Source: Serripes groenlandicus (Eukaryota; Mollusca; Bivalvia; Cardiida; Cardiidae). From it: DNA of 64,000 bases. Of the stretch, positions 10,965 through 22,215 are shown one piece after another (the stretch's first letter is position 1; every line of letters begins with the position of its first letter). Both the position numbers and the translations under genes were made by a program. The notes beneath the pieces were generated by a model. That model did no database searches. It saw only the letters and a program-made list of their open reading frames with translations, and was not told where the DNA came from. Location of the stretch: contig JASEVX010000005.1 of the NCBI GenBank assembly GCA_031761405.1, forward strand, positions 921,954 through 985,953, in the 5' to 3' direction.

Positions 10965-11815
10965 GTTGGTTCATGCCAGAGGTACTAATGAACTATAGTA
11001 CGCCGGGCCCCGGACTATATTTTTGGTTCATGCCAGAGGTACTAATGTACTATAGTACGCCGGGCCCCGGACTATATTTTTGGTTGATGCCAGAGGTACT
11101 AATGTACTATAGTACGCCGGGCCCCGGACTATATTTTTGGTTCATGCCAGAGGTACTAATGTACTATAGTACGCCGGGCCCCGGACTATATTTTTGGTTC
11201 ATGACAGAGGTACTAATGTACTATAGTACGCCGGGCCCCGGACTATATTTTTGGTTCATGCCAGAGGTACTAATGTACTATAGTACGCCGGGCCCCGGAC
11301 TATATTTTTGGTTCATGCCAGAGGTACTAATGTACTATAGTACGCCGGGCCCCGGACTATATTTTTGATTTATGACAGAGGTACTAATGTACTTTAGTAC
11401 GCAGGGCCCCGGACTATATTTTTGGTTCATGACAGAGGTACTAATGTACTTTAGTACGCAGGGCCCCGGACTATATTTTTGGTTCATGACATAGGTACTA
11501 ATGTACTATAGTACGCCGGGCCCCGGACTATATTTTTGGTTCATGACAGAGGTACTAATGTACTATAGTACGCCGGGCCCCGGACTATATTTTTGGTTCA
11601 TGACAGAGGTACTAATGTACTATAGTACGCCGGGCCCCGGACTATATGTTTGGTTCATGACAGAGATACTAATGTACTATAGTACGCCGGGCCCCGGACT
11701 ATATTTTTGGTTCATGACAGAGGTACTAATGTACTATAGTACGCCGGGCCCCGGACTATATTTTTGGTTCATGACAGTCGTACTTATTTACTTTATAACG
11801 CCGGGTATCAGACTC
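10965..11815. repeat. 57-bp minisatellite in a multiple of three
   Basis: About 15 near-identical 57-bp units carrying GTACTAATGTACTATAGTAC and GCCGGGCCCCGGACTATATT. As 57 is 19 codons, the array reads as a periodic peptide (WFMPEVLMYYSTPGPGLYF) in one frame, but stops cut it at about 11369-11500 and no splice or start context supports translation. It lies in the carboxypeptidase intron next to the exon at 11837. GTACTATAGTAC is a perfect 12-bp palindrome. Confidence 0.95.
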
Positions 11816-11836
11816 AGGTTTAAAAAATAAACTTAC

Positions 11837-11970
11837 ATCTGCACATTATCCTTGGTTACATTGAACTTAATTCCAGCTTCCGTCAACACTTGTCGTAATT
11901 TCACGAAGTCGTTCGGGGAAACTCGGATGTCAGTCGGAAAAACCAGAGAAGGCTTGGTCCAGAAATCAAG
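11837..11970 (-). CDS. Carboxypeptidase exon: second half of propeptide
   Basis: A 134-nt exon after ATAAATAG, ending AT|GTAAGT. It reads LDFWTKPSLVFPTDIRVSP, then NDFVKLRQVLTEAGIKFNV and TKDNVQ. The LDFW motif, the V-P strand and the amphipathic helix followed by GI-x-F-x-V are the standard second half of the M14 propeptide, which caps the active site in the zymogen. Phase is 0 in and 2 out. It starts just past the end of the 57-bp minisatellite, so the array lies in the intron directly downstream. Confidence 0.85.
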
Positions 11971-12224
11971 CTATTTATAAAAAGAAATATAAGATGGTAT
12001 AAGGATGTTTATTTCAATCGTAATAACTTTGAAAAACATATTTAGGTTAATATGCATTCGTATTCTTTTGTCGCAGCTATGTTGTAAACTAAAAGCGCGG
12101 TTTAATTTTCTTCGGCGGGGAAAATAAGATTATTTCGATTGGACGATAATGTTTTTGAAGAGGGGTTTATTTTAAATATCTTAATATAGGATTATGTCAT
12201 ATTTCGTTTATGAATCTTTTCAGA

Positions 12225-12318
12225 ATAATTGATATGATATATACAGGGAATAATTGATATGATATACAGGGAATAACTGATATGATATACAGGGAATAAC
12301 TGATATGATATACAGGGC
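12225..12318. repeat. 22-bp tandem repeat x4
   Basis: Units of ATTGATATGATATACAGGGA + AT with small changes. Intronic. Confidence 0.85.
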
Positions 12319-12479
12319 GTATTATGTACCAGAAGCGACACATGGCTTTGTATTGTATTACTAAGCACGTCGATACTTCGCGAGATCGAAGGTAGAAATA
12401 GATGACAATTTACCCACAAATCGAGTAAACCATACAAAGCTAGGTATCGCTACATAATTTTCCTTTTTCTATATTCCCA

Positions 12480-14535
12480 GTGTAACTTTTAAAACAAGAG
12501 GGCCATCAAGACCATTTTTGTCATGCCAACTCAATAGCTTTTATATCAATCAACATCGCTTGAAGTAATCTCGTTAAGAGTTACACAAGGAACAGTTCTA
12601 CACAACTACACAATTATTTTGAAATTGGCCAGAAGAATATCTTTTAAGGTTTTCCCTATGGCCAATAAGGCAAACCAGTCCCGCCCACGGCGAAAATGCT
12701 TTTCTACAAATCAACATGGCTCTCCCTGGTAGCCATGTGTTATGAACATTCAACACGGCTCGAAGTAATCTGATAGAGAGTCACCTAAGGAACATTCCTA
12801 CACAATTATTTAAAAATCGGCAAGAAACTTTAGGAGAAAAATATTTCACTATAGCCAAGGCAAAAGAATCCTGCCACCCAAACAAACATTTTTGGAGAGA
12901 AGGTTTTTAAAGTTTTCACTAGAAATAGAACTTAAAAACAATTTAGAAATAGCGTTATACTCGAATCAATAAATCAATGTAATCTATCGAAACTAATGAA
13001 TGGTCGAGCCTGGTTCCGAGCACGACCCTTCGATCGATAGGCCTCATCGTAACAAAAAATAGAACTTACCCCTTCAAAGCTAAAATCATTCTGCAGGGAG
13101 TGAAGGACGGCGGCTTCTGATCTACCGTTGGCGAAAACAGAAACCAGCCTGTGTCTGTTATAAACAAAAATAAACACATGAAAACTACAAGACGAATGTT
13201 TGACGCAAAGCAATAAAAAGAAGCCACAATATTTCGTTGCACATGAAGAAATAAAAAAAAATACATTTAAATCCACAAACATTAGACACATTTAATCTGT
13301 AGTTAGTAATGCAGATATCGGTTTTTGAAGATTTAGGTATTATGTAGGATATTTAACCTGGCAGGGTCTGTATTTTAAGTGAATGAGATGATTTAGAGTT
13401 AAGCTGATCATGAAAAGTGATATATAAGACTAAAACTAAAGATAAATGGACAAGAGGTTATGATAAATTTCCATTTTTACCAAATTAATCAACTATTTGT
13501 ATTGAACACAAGCCCTGTTATGATATTTTTTTGTCAAATAATGCAGACACACAGAAAATCTGTTTTGGCTTGTATCGGTAAGTCATGATAGTGGTTAAGG
13601 GTTTAACCACTTCCCACATAAAACAAATCTGCAGAAAACGACTTTGAAATTATCAAGTACAATATATAAACAAGAAGGCCAAGATGACCCTAAATCGAGT
13701 GATAGTAAATTAGAAGCAAATATTTAACTGCAAATATCAGGAGTGCAAATGAAACTGCAAGGAGTGGACACTGTTATAGAAATAGCCATTTTAAAGGTCA
13801 TTTGTATCTAGAAATCTAACGACAACTTTAATAAGAATGAAATTATAAAGTTTTGTCATGTTGCCACTTTCCTGATGCTACCTTGCTGCCCTGTTTTTCA
13901 ACGAAATCAATATGGCTTGAAAAGTTTTTGTAGAGAATCACTCAAAGAACATTTCTACCAAATTATTTTGAAATCGGACAAACAGATTATGGAGGAAAAG
14001 GATTTTTTAAATTTGGGTATTTTTCTCACGCTCTGATGCCGCAGCAACCAAAGTTCTACACATAATGTAATTTGTAGATAAACGTTCAATTCACTCCTTT
14101 TGTGATTACGCTTGGTTGCTATGATTTTGTAACCAATCAAAACGGCTTGAACAAACTAAGTAAAGGATCACTGGGGTAAGATTCCTATTACATTTTTTTA
14201 AAATCAGACAAACACTTTCATAAAAATGAAATGTCATTTTGCCCTTTTTCTGATGCTGTCTGACAAGCAGATTCGGAGAAGAAATGTTTTAAAGTTTATA
14301 CATTTTGCCCCCTTTCTGAAGCAACCAAAGTTATCAATGGAATTTAAATCTTTGAATTTTTTCAAAGAGGACCACAAAAGGATCATTCCTGTGATGTTTT
14401 GTTGAAATTGTTCCTGCAGTTTAGGAAGAGATGATGTTTTAAGCTAAAAGTTAACGACGGACGGACGACGGACGGCGTCGGCGGACAGTAAGTGATCAAA
14501 ATAGATCATCTTGAGCCTTCGGCTCAGGTGATCTA
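12480..14535 (-). mobile_element. Decayed dispersed repeats ending in GACGGACGG / CAGGTGATCT
   Basis: Apart from the exon at 13070-13154 and a half MITE at 13600, this stretch holds diverged copies of one repeat: blocks such as ATGGCCAATAAGGCAAACCA and AATCAACATGGCT recur every few hundred bases. The right end is GACGGACGGACGACGGACGG and TCACCTGAGCC in reverse, the same terminus as the repeat at 56400. No further gene seen. Confidence 0.5.
13070..13154 (-). CDS. Carboxypeptidase exon: first half of propeptide
   Basis: An 85-nt exon between GTTTATAACAG and GGG|GTAAGT encodes HRLVSVFANGRSEAAVLHSL and then QNDFSFEG. This is the first strand and helix of the M14 propeptide (Y-x-G-x-x-V-x-x-V-x-P ... 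LLxxLE). The first base completes the Gly codon left by exon 1, giving RYDG-HRLV across the junction. Phase 0 out. Confidence 0.8.
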
Positions 14536-14599
14536 AAAATCTGCGAAATGATAGTATGATACTTAAAAGTGTTCACAATTAGTGTGGTAAATGCAAATC

Positions 14600-15090
14600 A
14601 TGATTTCTCATTATGACCAATTTCTCCTTTTGCCACAATGATTTCAATGACAGACTTTGAAATCATCAAGTACAAAACATAGATAATCTCTATAAATGAT
14701 AGTAAGATAATTGAAAAGAGTCGAAATTGTTGTGGCAAATAGAGCAATTGCTCATTATGGGCAATTTCAATTTTGCCACAATTATTTCAAAAATCGTCTG
14801 CTGCAGAAGCTCAGAAATGGTATATACTCGTATGTGGGAAATGGTTAAAACCGTAAATGGAGAAAATTAAGCTCATTATGAGCTATTTCACTTTTTGCCA
14901 CAATGATTTCAAAAGTCGTCTGCTGCAGAAGCTCAGAAATGGTATATACTCGTATGTGGGAAATGGTTAAAACTGTAAATGGAGAAAATTAAGCTCATCA
15001 TGAGCAATTTCACCTTTTGCCACAATGATTTCAAAAGTCGTATGTTGCAGAGGCTCGTTAAGGGTATATTTGTGGGAAAAGGTTAAAACC
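14600..15090. mobile_element. Family-1 MITE with its right half amplified
   Basis: One full palindrome (14625-14848) is followed by two more copies of the right half: TCAAAAGTCGTCTGCTGCAG ... CGTATGTGGGAAATGGTTAA at 14848-14962, then a diverged copy to about 15085. Offset is about 115 bp. Confidence 0.7.
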
Positions 15091-15099
15091 GTAAATGGA

Positions 15100-16335
15100 G
15101 AAAATTAAGGCAAGACATATTTGGTCATAACCTGATACAGTGTTAATTTAAATTGTTATTGGAGAGAGTTTCTTCTGGAGATATTAAGACCCAAAATATT
15201 GAATGGGTATAAAAATATGAAAGGTAAAGGTGTTAGAAATTTACAACACGAGTATACTGCAAAGACACCACTTTCGTATATATTGTTTCATCAAAATGTC
15301 GAACGAGCAAACGTTATTTGTTCGTTCCAGTTCAAGCAATTACATCACATAGAAAAGCGAATGATGCAGATAATCATAGTATATGTTATGCTTGCATGAA
15401 TATATAACGGCTAAGCATAAGTGTGTATACAACACAGTGACGTAATAACGGCGAGATATAGCGTCCGCTGGAGTTCCTTCCTCTTATCACTGTATAATAT
15501 ATAGGATGAAAGGTACATATGTACAAGACTACATTTAGCGCTTAACTAAAAATGTACATACATTAAATTAATATACCGGCCTTTGTCATTTTTTTTAATT
15601 TGTAAAAACTCACATATAGAATGTAAAAAGGATATCTTAAAAGTCATTTACCTTAAAGTAATATACTTAATAAGGACAAAGAGAAATCTCGACATGTAGA
15701 CCTTATTTTTAGGGATATTTTAAAAGTCATTTACCTTAAATTAATATACTTAGTAAGGACAAAGAGAAATCTTGACATGTAGACCCCATTTTTAGACCCT
15801 GGTACATGTAGGTCTAAAAATCTCCAATAAGGATTTTAGCTGGGATAGTTTACTCTGAATAGGAGGGATGTTCGGATAGCTTCGGCTAAACACGTTACAT
15901 GTAACTCTTTCAGCGCCAATGGCAACATTGAACTTTTGGCAAACAATACAGATTCAGGTGAGTCAGCTCGTCACGAACTGTCTCACCTGAAATCGGCATT
16001 GTTTTAGTGTTAAAAATATTCAACAACTCCTATAACATAAAAATAAAATCGTCCGATTTTGACCATGGAATAGACTACTTTAAACAATTCGGCGCTGAAA
16101 GCGTTAATTAAGTTTGGTCATTAATGGCTATGTTCGTTTATATTGGAGTGATCCTGGACAAGGCATATTTCCATATTAGGACTACGCAGGCTGATTTAGT
16201 TCAATAGTGTTGGTTTTCTCGCGGAACGGCTCATATTATGATTTAACCTGATCAATCACTATTAGAAAATTGACTTCATCCGATCAGCGAATAACAAGTA
16301 CAGACAGACCAATGAATTATATTACCGTTGCCAAG
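15100..16335. other. Non-coding interval, dispersed repeats only
   Basis: I see no exon with splice borders. There is a direct repeat of about 80 bp, AAAGTCATTTACCTTAAA + (G/T)TAATATACTTA, at about 15638 and 15723. A MITE family-2 right end (TTGGTTTTCTCGCGGAACGG) lies at 16165-16234. Confidence 0.5.
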
Positions 16336-16339
16336 CTTT

Positions 16340-16650
16340 TGCTCAAACATGTGATTATATGAATAATTATATCATTTAACTCGAACATGTGATTATACGA
16401 ATAATTATATCATTTAACTCGAACATGTGATTATACGAATAATTATATCATTTAACTGGAACATGTGATTATACGAATAATGATATCATTTAACTCGAAC
16501 ATGTGATTATACGAATAATGATATCATTTAACTCGAACATGTGATTATACGAATAATGATATCATTTAACTCAAACAAGTGATTATACGAATAATGATAT
16601 CATTTAACTCGAACATGTGATTATACGAATAATTATATCATTTAACTCGA
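16340..16650. repeat. 36-bp minisatellite, about nine copies
   Basis: Units of TTTAACTCGAACATGTGATT + ATACGAATAATTATATCA with one or two changes each. Confidence 0.92.
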
Positions 16651-16769
16651 ACAAATTTCCTGAACGGATCTGTTTTTGAAAACATAGTAGCAGCAGTCCT
16701 GATTGCAATAAGCACGGCTACTTTTCTCGAAATATAATGTCATGAAATATCATCAATTTAATTCGATCA

Positions 16770-17015
16770 ATTGATTGTTTGGTGTTTAACTCCACTTTGA
16801 ACACTTTTTTCAGTTATATCACGGCGTTTCATGGGTAAGTTACCAGTACTACTGGTCCAGTTATCCTGACACTAGTCAGTCTGTCATAATGCTAACCCCG
16901 CGACCCTGAGCGCCAAGCAGGGCAGCAACATTTAGAAAAATTCGTATGAATGGCCGGGGATCGAACATGAGACATCCCGCACTCAAGGCGGACGCTCTAC
17001 CGAGACTAATATTAA
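16770..17015 (-). mobile_element. tRNA-SINE, minus orientation
   Basis: The tail TTTGGTGTTTAACTCCACTT and body ATATCACGGCGTTTCATGGG precede the tRNA-like head (GATCGAACATGAGACATCCC, reading GGGATGTCTCATGTTCGATC on the minus strand). This copy carries the segment that the 4.6-7.9 kb minisatellite resembles. Confidence 0.65.
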
Positions 17016-17765
17016 CTAGTAACGTTTACGGTTGACATATTAACGTGTAACTTTTACTGTTGACATATTAACGTGCAACTTTTATTGTTGACATATTAAC
17101 GTGTAACTTTTACGGTTGACATACTAACGTGTAACTTTTACGGTTGACATATTAACGTGTAACTTTGACTGTTGACATATTAACGTGTAACTTTTACTGT
17201 TGACATATTAACGTGTAACTTTTACGGTTGACATATTAACGTATAACGTTTACGGTTGACATATTAACGTGTAACTTTGACTGTTGACATATTAACGTGT
17301 AACTTTTACGGTTGACATATTAACGTGTAACTTTGACTGTTGACATATTAACGTGTAACTTTGACTGTTGACATATTAACGTGTAACTTTGACTGTTGAC
17401 ATATTAACGTGTAACTTTGACTGTTGACATATTAACGTGTAACTTTTACTGTTGACATATTAACGTGTAACTTTTACGGTTGACATATTAAAGTGTAACT
17501 TTGACGGTTGACATATTAACGTGTAACTTTGACTGTTGACATATTAACGTGTAACTTTGACTGTTGACATATTAACGTGTAACTTTTAAAGTTGATTTAT
17601 TAAAGTGTAACTTTGACGGTTGACATATTAACGTGTAACTTTGACGGTTGACATATTAACGTGTAACTTTGACTGTTGACATATTAACGTGTAACTTTTA
17701 CGGTTGACATATTAACGTGTAACTTTTACTGTTGACATATTAGCGTGTAACTGTTACGGTTGAAC
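17015..17765. repeat. 28-bp minisatellite, about 26 copies
   Basis: Units of TTGACATATTAACGTGTAAC + TTTTACGG or TTTGACTG. Two variant subtypes are interspersed. Confidence 0.95.
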
Positions 17766-17876
17766 GTTTAAATACGATAGTTCGTGATCCTCGTGAGTGT
17801 ACCAGCTAATAACTAACTCGTGGAACGGAACTCGTTTGTTGACCGTATTGATCAAATGTTCACAGGTAAATACACC

Positions 17877-18032
17877 TTATTAACACTTTCGCACCTACAG
17901 AGATGCTTTCTGACGACTCTGCAGCAGTCGAATTCTGAAAAATTGATTTAATAAAAAAGATTTTCAATATTTTTGCCAACATCTTTTCAAAGTCGTCTGC
18001 TGCAGATTTGCTGTATGTGGGACAAAGTTAAT
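17877..18032. mobile_element. Family-1 MITE, diverged
   Basis: TTAACACTTTCGCACC at the left and CAAAGTCGTCTGCTGCAGAT ... ATGTGGGACAAAGTTAA at the right; an inner partial palindrome is kept. It lies in the carboxypeptidase first intron, about 70 bases from exon 1. Confidence 0.65.
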
Positions 18033-18105
18033 ACATGTGTTACCGATTTAATGAAAGACAACATACACTAAGGCAGCATTTCTAAAATAAAAATTAAAAA
18101 CATAC

Positions 18106-18170
18106 CCGTCATATCTTTTCTTTGCACAAACGCCGGTTACCAGCAGGAGAAGAACAATGTATCGAACCGT
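18106..18170 (-). CDS. Carboxypeptidase exon 1: signal peptide, start codon reads ACG
   Basis: The exon ends at a GACGG|GTATG donor. The reading VRYIVLLLLVTGVCA-KKRYDG has a hydrophobic core and an AxA-like cleavage site, and it joins HRLV at 13154 to give the expected start of an M14 propeptide. The codon where Met is expected, 65 nt upstream of the donor, is ACG, and there is no ATG between it and the TATA box. Possible causes are a T-to-C mutation, a sequencing error, an allele, or ACG initiation. The coding start is therefore uncertain; the exon itself is well supported. Confidence 0.7.
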
Positions 18171-18225
18171 CTCGTGCACAATTCGCGAGATTTCGCGAGA
18201 ATAATCAGCTTAAAATTGTAACGTG

Positions 18226-18235
18226 CTATTTATAG
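18226..18235 (-). promoter_or_regulatory. Putative TATA box of the carboxypeptidase gene
   Basis: CTATAAATAG on the minus strand lies about 56 bases upstream of the signal-peptide reading. This predicts a transcription start near 18200 and a 5' UTR of roughly 30 bases. Between it and the ORF lies a short repeated CTCGCGAAAT / CTCGCGAATT motif. Confidence 0.5.
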
Positions 18236-18309
18236 AATACAGGTATCTGTGCCGGTTTCCTTTTTACACAGCTTAAGAGGGAACGATGACTTTTAAAAAT
18301 AAAAACCCG

Positions 18310-19085
18310 GACATAAACTTTTTCTCATCCTGTGTATTTTCTGTTCCATGAATCATTACTCTATACCTCTTTCCTCCTGAGACGGAAGGTGTTGGCCCGG
18401 ATTAGCCTGCGCGGACTGAGCAGGCTAATCTGGGTCGATACATTACGCAGAGTCCATAATGTTAGTATTCTCGTGGATTGGCTCATATATAAATTTATTA
18501 AACGCTGTTGTCAACAATTCTTTTATCCTATTATGTGGCCAGTTCACCTACAAACGTATTTCTTGTCTTTCTCACACCAGTTTTCCAAACAACATACTTT
18601 TCATGCAACTGGCTGCTTTTCCACATATATTGTTAGCCCATTAATAGATGCGAATGGCATGCGTCGCAACAATTGGTGTCAAACATCGGAAATACTGTTG
18701 GCCGAGCTGGGGTTCGAAGTCGTAACTCATGGATCGACCGCTCGCGCGTTACCGATTGATATACCGGGGCTCGGCAAAATATATCGACATTACATTATCA
18801 GAAGTCACAGCAGAATCCATCTGGGTCAACATTGTACGCAGATACAGCATGACCCTAAATTGCCAAAGATACATCATTATTATTTTAATCCAGGGGTTGT
18901 GAGTTCGAATCCTAGCTCAGCCAACATTCTTTCCGACGTTTGACAAAATTCACTGTGACATGCGTCATTCGTCTTTCATCAATGGGCCAACAGTCTATGT
19001 GGACAAGCAGCCAGTTGCCTGGAAAGTATGTTGTGTTGATTCCTTTAATGAGAAAGTCAGGAAACGCATGAGTATGCCGCCGTAA
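18310..19085. mobile_element. MITE family-2 right half and two SINE pieces
   Basis: 18310-18487 matches the right half of the 2867-3130 MITE. 18535-18760 holds a minus-strand SINE body and head; 18890-19085 holds a plus-strand SINE (GAGTTCGAATCC, then TTTGACAAAATTCACTGTGA). A 203-codon open frame across this stretch is built wholly from these repeats. Confidence 0.6.
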
Positions 19086-19094
19086 TGATATAAT

Positions 19095-19290
19095 TCAAAT
19101 ATTCAAACTATGTTCTAAACCAATGTATAGTAAGTGCCAAGAAAACAAATCACTAAGAAATATAACTAATTACGTCCTGGGTGGTGTTACCAACAAGGAC
19201 GTAATTAGTTATTTCTTTAGAAGTTATATTTATTAGTGATTTGTTTTCTAGGAACTAACTACACATTGGTTTAGAACAAAGTTTGAATAC
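19095..19290. repeat. Nearly perfect 190-bp palindrome
   Basis: The left arm GTTCTAAACCAATGTATAGT ... AGAAAACAAATCACTAA ... AACTAATTACGTCC pairs with GGACGTAATTAGTT ... TTAGTGATTTGTTTTCTAGG ... CACATTGGTTTAGAAC. The loop is only about 20 bases (TGGGTGGTGTTACCAACAA). MITE-like; it could form a long hairpin. Confidence 0.85.
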
Positions 19291-19529
19291 ACAAGTACGA
19301 TATTTCACCTCCAAAATTCCATGTTTATAGTTATGCTTGACTGCAAATGAAATCTCATCGAGTCTTCAGAAGAAAACAACAAAACCGGCAATTATCAACC
19401 GAATCGAAAAATTGACAACCAAATCAGAGAATGTCAACGAAAGCAGAGAATGTCAACGAAACCGGAAATTATCAACCGGAGAATGTCAACGAAACCGGAA
19501 ATTGTTTGACACGACTCATATGTAACCGT

Positions 19530-20690
19530 TACGATCATACAACTAAGATGAAAACGACAATTGCCCATCATGCGAAATTTCTCATTTTGTCACATCGTTT
19601 TCAAATGTCGTCTCCAGCAGAAACGTAAAACGTGTCAAATCTTGATACTGAGTATTCACACAATTTTAGGTCTATCGCATCGAATTCCAGGTCATTTCGG
19701 ATATGTATATTTTCCATAGTTTAACACGTGCAGCTAAATATATATCTATGTTTTTTAAACTGACAATTGTTGTATTTTTTTTGAAATTTTCTTTTTTTAC
19801 ACCATAACCGAAATAGACGTTATGTAAAACAGTGCTAGATTTTTTGTCAATACTAAATGAATTGTAAACGGGTGGTGAAGGCTTTGGCGAGACTGTGTCG
19901 ATGCATTAATACCCGCTAGTTTTATCTTGGTTTTGTGCCATTCTCAACATTATTTCAGCTATATCACGGAGACAATTTACTTATTCATGGGTAACACAAA
20001 CAGTATTAGGCTAGGGAATGACTCTTGCCAAATCCCCTACGCTTAACAATCATACCTCGGCGGATATTCCCGTGTGAAGTACAGGTTCACAAGTGGGATG
20101 TCAACATGTATTATTTTGTAATTAAACGAATAAGTTGATATATTGCTGAATAAGGCTGCCACGAGGGTTCCTCATCCAATTCTGCATTTTTGCCTTAGTA
20201 TGTAACTCTCCATAGTCAAGTCCTGGTTGTTTTTATCTCGACCTCCAATGTCCTTCTCCACGTTTGCATCAGGATGTCGACCTTTTCAGAGGTCGATCTA
20301 GACCTTTACCAGAGGTCATGGTGTTCATTTTAACGTACTATGCATTCTACATTCTTAACATATGAATTAGATAGTTCAAGTGGCTCTTTTTTATTGAGTC
20401 TTTTATGTCGTTTACCATTGTTTTCATTGCTACAATTAAATGTGTTGTTTTATCTATCCATCTGAATTTCAATATTTATTTAAAAACCCTACTCTATATA
20501 TAGCTTATCTTTCTCTTTTGTTGGTACATGTTATGCGTAAATTTCGGTAATAACATTCGGCCTAGACCCGAAAATCGTTATGATGCCGTAATCAATGACA
20601 CTTTTAATATGCTATCAAGACTTTTGAAATGATAATCAAAGTACGGAAAGTACTAAAATGCGGGGGATGTTGGCCCTAGAGTGTTAACAA
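19530..20690. other. Non-coding interval
   Basis: A right half of MITE family 1 lies at about 19540-19640 (TTTCAAATGTCGTCTCCAGC). The rest is AT-rich with a SINE-like fragment at 19925-20060. No exon with domain or splice support. Confidence 0.45.
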
Positions 20691-21405
20691 GATTTTCCTT
20701 CAATTTGACCTAGTGACCTACCTTTTGAACCAACATTCACCATGTTAGAACTTGATCTAGATATCATCAAGAAAAACATACTGATAAAGTTTCAACATGT
20801 TCAAGCTAAAAATGCAATGTAAACAAGATTTTCCTTCAATTTGGCCTAGTGACCTAGTTTTTAACCCGACATGACACATATTCAAACTTGACCTAGATAT
20901 TATTTAGATAGAAATCTGACCAAATTTCAAGCTGCTCTACAGAGTTTACAATATTTTCCTTCAATTTGGACTAGTGACCTAGTTTCTGACCCAATGTGAC
21001 CCATATTCAAACTGTTGAAGCAAAAATTGCGACCTCTAGACTGTTAACAGGCTTTGCCTTTAATTTGACCTAGTGACCTACTTTTTGACCCATCATAACC
21101 CATGTTCGAACTTGTCCTACATATCATCAAGACAAACATTCTGATAAAGTTTCAACATGCTCAAGTTAAAACTTATTCGAACTTGGCCTAGCTATCATAT
21201 AGATAAACATTTTGACCAAATTTTAAGCTGCCTTTCAAAAAATGTGGCTTCTACAGTATTAACAAGACTTTCCTTCAATTTGACCTAGTGACCTAGTTTC
21301 TGACCCATTATGACTCATATTTGAACTTGACCTAGAAATCATTAATACAAACATTCTGACAAAATTTCAAACTGCTGAAGCAATTTTTTTCCTTCAATTT
21401 GACCT
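20690..21405. repeat. Degenerate repeat of about 130 bp (TTCAATTTGACCTAGTGACC)
   Basis: Five to six diverged copies of TTTTCCTTCAATTTGACCTA + GTGACCTA, then TTGACCTAGATATCATCAAG and AAACATTCTGATAAAGTTTC. No long frame is conserved between copies. Confidence 0.8.
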
Positions 21406-22215
21406 ACTGTACTGTGTGTACTGGTTGTACTGGTTGTACCGGGCGTACTGGTTGTACTGGTTGTACTTGTTGTACTTGTTGTACTTGTTGTACTTGTTGT
21501 ACTGGTTGTACTGGTTGTAATTGTTGTACTGGTTGTACTGGTTGTACCGGGCGTACTGGTTGTACTGGTCGTACTGGTTGTACTGGTTGTACTTGTCGTA
21601 CTGGTTGTACTGGTCGTACTGGTTGTACTGGTCGTTATGGTTGTACTGGTTGTACTGGTTGTACTGGTTGTACTGGTTGTATTGGTTATACTGGGCGCAC
21701 TGGTTGTACTGGTTGTACTGGTTGTACTGGTTGTACCGGGCGTACTGGTTGTACTGGTTGTACTGGTTGTACTGAGTGTACTGGTTGTACTTGTTGTACT
21801 GGTTGTACTGGTTGTACTGGTTGTACTGGTTGTACTGGTCGTACTGGTTGTACTGTTTGTACTTGTCGTACTGGTTGTACTGATTGTACTGGTTGTACTG
21901 GTTGTACTGATTGTACTGGTTGTACTTGTTGTACTTGTTGTACGTGTTGTACTGGTTGTACTGGTCGTACTGGTTGTACTGGTTGTACTGGTTGTACCGG
22001 GCGTACTGGTTGTACTGGTTGTACTGGTTGTACTAGTTATACTGCTGTACTGGTCGTACTGGTTGTACCGGTTGTACTGGCTGTACTGGTTGCTCCGGTC
22101 GTACTGGTTGTACTGGCTGTACTGGTCGTACTGGTCGTACTGGTCGTACTGGTCGTACTGGTTGTACTGGTTGTACTGGCTGTACTGGTCGTACTGGTTG
22201 TTCCGGTCGAACTTG
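21405..22215. repeat. 9-bp satellite (TGGTTGTAC)n, about 90 copies
   Basis: Pure 9-bp units with point variants (TGGTCGTAC, TTGTTGTAC, CGGGCGTAC). Because the unit is three codons long, several frames stay open for 80-280 codons with absurdly simple peptides (CTG repeats or VLV repeats). Not coding. Confidence 0.97.

Larger units (their letters stand above)
1..18235 (-). other. Gene span: M14 carboxypeptidase A/B-like zymogen, 3' end off the left edge
   Basis: Eight exons in order on the minus strand rebuild most of a secreted metallocarboxypeptidase precursor: signal peptide, M14 propeptide, basic activation segment and the start of the catalytic domain. Family role (known): zinc-dependent removal of C-terminal residues, made as an inactive zymogen. 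Reading phases agree at every junction between neighbouring exons that I found. Two exons predicted by phase were not found: one between 8646 and 3825 (EGR-like segment) and one between 3777 and 2692 (the H-x-x-E zinc motif). The expected ATG reads ACG. The gene is either partly decayed or has exons I missed. The C-terminal exons (third zinc His, catalytic Glu) lie beyond base 1. Confidence 0.75.

Noticed and set aside
10925..11830. 147- and 109-codon periodic frames in the 57-bp array
   Set aside because: A result of a unit divisible by three; interrupted in the middle, and the region is an intron of the minus-strand carboxypeptidase gene.
12974..13291. 105-codon minus-strand frame taken as one ORF
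   Set aside because: Only 13070-13154 is bordered by good splice sites and matches an M14 propeptide; the rest is intron.
16340..17765. Regular 28- and 36-bp repeats considered as a CRISPR array
   Set aside because: Units are contiguous with no unique spacers, there are no cas genes, and the context is eukaryotic.
18332..18943. 203-codon plus-strand frame
   Set aside because: It spans a MITE half and two SINE pieces; composition and borders follow the repeats, not a gene.
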